DNA of 18,680 bases, taken from the NCBI GenBank assembly GCA_003008705.1, contig PDUO01000147.1, positions 1-18,680 on the forward strand. Direction: 5' to 3'. The stretch is from Pezicula radicicola. Lineage: Eukaryota; Ascomycota; Leotiomycetes; Helotiales; Dermateaceae. This document shows, piece by piece, positions 16,241 to 18,680 of the stretch. Every line of letters begins with the position of its first letter. The first letter of the stretch is position 1. A program made the position numbers and the translations under genes. The notes beneath the pieces are model-generated. The model had not been told where the DNA came from and made no database searches. It saw only the letters and a program-made list of their open reading frames with translations.

Positions 16241-18680
16241 AACTATCTACTAATATTTAGAGTTATAGTCTATAAGAAGTACTAATACATTGTATTACCT
16301 AGTAAGATCGAGGCCTACTTTAGTATAGATAGTCTATATAGATTTAGAAAGGAGGAGTAGTAAAGGATTATAGACTAGATTAAGTATATTATAGGATTAA
16401 TTCCTAATCAAGATATTCTAGTCTAGAATCCCTTCTTATTCCTAGTAGATATATCAGAGCTTATTCAAGTATTATTACTACTATAGACGAATAGACTATA
16501 GTATATATTCTATAGTATTAATAACTAATTACTATACTAGTATATCTATAAAGATATATAGAAAATATAAAGGTATTATAAGATAGAATATAACTAGAAG
16601 AATCTAAACAAGAAAGGATAGCCGAAGAAGAATACTAGCTAGGTTATAGTATCTATACTATAGTAGAGTAAGGTATAATACTAGTAGTTTTTTGTCCAAG
16701 GTCTAAAGTCAAGGTATTTCAAGATTAGTAGGAGAGTTAAGAGCCAGAGTAGTCTCTAGAGTAACCCCTAGCTCGAGAGTATATAGGATAGGATAGAGAG
16801 AGTAATTAATAAGGGCTGGAACTAAGTCTAGGTAGCCCAACGTCGGAAGATTAAGGCTATTAATAAGTCTCTCGAGCTAAATCTATAACTATAATTTACA
16901 GGATAGGCCTAGTACCTAGCCTAGTTTAACCCTATAGAATTATATTAGTTAGTTAGGCTAATTAACTAGAACAACGAAGCTAAGCTATATATTATCTATA
17001 AGGTATTTAATAAGATAATTCAAGATAGGTAGGGTATTACTATCAAAGGTATTATTAGAAAGGTAGTACTAGTTAAGGCTAACTAGAAGGAGCGAGGGAA
17101 GAAACCTAAGAGGCTATTCAACTATAAGATAAAGCTAGATACTTTTCGGAAGTATACTACTATTTAAAAGTAGCTCCTTAGCTATATCGTCTACTATAAG
17201 GACTTAGAAGAGGATAAGTAACCTTATTTCAAGCTAACTATATAGTAATAGGCCTATCTTAATATATTAATAGAAGTTATAGATTAGTTAACTAATTACT
17301 AAGAGGAAGAATAATACTATAAGGATGAAATATATTAATACTTCTAGGATAAAATCTAGAAAGTACTACTATAGCTCTGTATTACCTTACTTAATTATAA
17401 CCTCATCGATAATAAATACCAGAGTATAGTTATTAGTGGTCTAGCTATTCTAGGTATCCAAGAAGATAAAGGCTAGGAGATACCCGAGGATTATACTCCT
17501 AAACTCTCTATTATCATCAAGCTTACTTAGTTGATAGTTATCTAAAAGGTATATCAGGCCTAGTAAGCTAGTATTACTTAGAAGCTGACCTAGTAGTAGA
17601 GCTAAGAAGAGGCCGAGGAGTAGAGCCTGAGCTATATCGAGCTTATATAAGGGATATCTCATTAATTTATAATATTAATAGGTGAGTATAAGAAGCCAAC
17701 TCTAATAGATTAGATATTTAAGGCCTAAACCTATAGTCTCTATATCCGATATAATACTACTACCGAAGGGACTATATAATGGAAAGGGGATACTCTCTTA
17801 TATCAGGGAGTCTAATTCTATATAGAATAGGTCTAGAAGATAGTATATAGACTAGTAAGCCGGGCCCAAGGCTAGTTAATTACTAAGTTACTAATATTAT
17901 AGATGGATTTATACTATTAGATCCAGGGTATACCCCTACCTGAAATCCACTAGGATAAGATCTAGGATAACCCTACTAAGTAGAGTATTAGATGGTTATT
18001 CCTTAAAGATCTCTAGAACCAATTCTCGATTAATAGTATAGAAGGTTCTAAATAACTAGTAAAGAGGGTTATAAGTAAGCTAGCCTTGTAGAGGGATATA
18101 CTATAGCCCGAAAGACCTAGTTAACTAATCCAATAGTACCAGAAGGCTATCCAGGAGTATAGGTACGAATTCGAGGTATTCTAAGAGGAGTTACTACTTC
18201 TTATATATATTACTAGTAGCTAGGCTACTTATATAACTAAGATTATTAGGATCTGATACTAGAATACTAAGAATAGTAGAGTTTAGAATATCTTTATCAA
18301 GGATAGCTTAGTTTATTTTATAATATTATATTATAAAGGGTATAAATTAAGTAAGTAGATCAAGGTTATTTAGTACTTCTTACCCGAAGAGATTAGAGAG
18401 CTACTTATATATTTCCTCTAGCTTATACTACTATTCTATAAAAGTATATAGATTATAAGTAGTAATACTATAGAACCGAGTATATTTATATAGGGACCTG
18501 GGCTAACTAAAGAAGTAGAGGATAATACTAGAATAGTAATATCTTACCCTATCTATAAGAGTAGTTTAAACAATGAGAGCCCTCCTTCTAAGTAACCCCT
18601 AAAGATATAGATATCTAATTAACTCCGGAAGATCTTCTAATATAAGTCTATTAAATAGATAGGTATTAGATTAAATATTA
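16241..18680 (+). pseudogene. RIP-ruined telomere-linked-helicase/DUF3505-like gene, runs off the window
   Basis: One frame (first bases at positions leaving remainder 2 on division by 3) stays open from 16241 to the window end if TAG/TAA are read as former Gln (or Trp) codons; I needed no frameshift over about 2.4 kb. Only one TGA occurs (18254-18256). The start resembles the OrsD-like C2H2 region (DUF3505): LPSKIEAYF, then RKEEQQRIIDQIKYIIGLIP. Later blocks such as QQFFVQGLKSRYF, WKGDTLLYQG, IPLPEIH and NVFI-like segments followed by YFLPEEIRELLIYF recall the long N-terminal part that precedes the RecQ helicase domain in fungal telomere-linked helicase-type proteins. The helicase motifs themselves would lie beyond 18680. 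The dozens of stops make it non-functional. Assignment is from recalled family patterns and needs a profile search. Confidence 0.68.

Noticed and set aside
17450..17662. 70-codon minus-strand open frame in the last AT-rich block
   Set aside because: Antisense shadow of the helicase-like relic; absence of stops on this strand follows from the TAG/TAA-rich composition of the other.
1..18680. tRNA, rRNA and CRISPR features
   Set aside because: No cloverleaf-like sequence, rRNA core segment or regularly spaced direct-repeat array was seen; the only tandem array is coding-type (16090-16225).

Overview
The window looks like filamentous ascomycete (Pezizomycotina) nuclear DNA. Genes have many short GT..AG introns, mostly 48-99 nt, with CTAAC- or CTGAC-like branch points. 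Moderate-GC gene islands alternate with very AT-rich blocks (1-490, 3440-3985, the interior of 7842-8298, and 14600-18680). In the AT-rich blocks TpA replaces CpA, and old reading frames are filled with TAG/TAA in place of CAG/CAA. That is the signature of repeat-induced point mutation (RIP). I cannot name the species.

Left to right: an AT-rich block (1-490); a complete six-exon Zn2Cys6 transcription factor on the minus strand (499-3008); an AT-rich block that starts with a 106-bp near-palindrome (3446-3551); a decayed acyl-CoA dehydrogenase pseudogene on the plus strand (about 4155-5660); an intact two-exon HSL-family alpha/beta-hydrolase on the minus strand (6512-7571); a divergent intergenic region carrying a 457-bp TA-flanked element with 50-bp terminal inverted repeats (7842-8298); an intact 14-exon class B flavin (Baeyer-Villiger type) monooxygenase on the plus strand (8532-11055); a convergent gap; an intact four-exon multi-pass membrane protein on the minus strand (11758-12969); a broken fungal P-loop NTPase gene on the plus strand (13479-14592), cut off at the edge of the last AT-rich block; and two RIP-ruined coding sequences in head-to-head orientation, an unrecognised one on minus (about 14586-15660) and a telomere-linked-helicase/DUF3505-like one on plus (about 16241 to beyond the window end).

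Functional reading (inference): the monooxygenase and the hydrolase form a divergently transcribed pair. A Baeyer-Villiger enzyme would turn a ketone into an ester or lactone and the hydrolase could open it. The nearby transcription factor could be the local regulator, and the dead acyl-CoA dehydrogenase may once have passed released acids to beta-oxidation. This makes a small catabolic or secondary-metabolite cluster, partly decayed and hemmed in by RIP-silenced repeats. Intact gene models were built by hand from splice signals; every exon joins in phase and the expected motifs are present.
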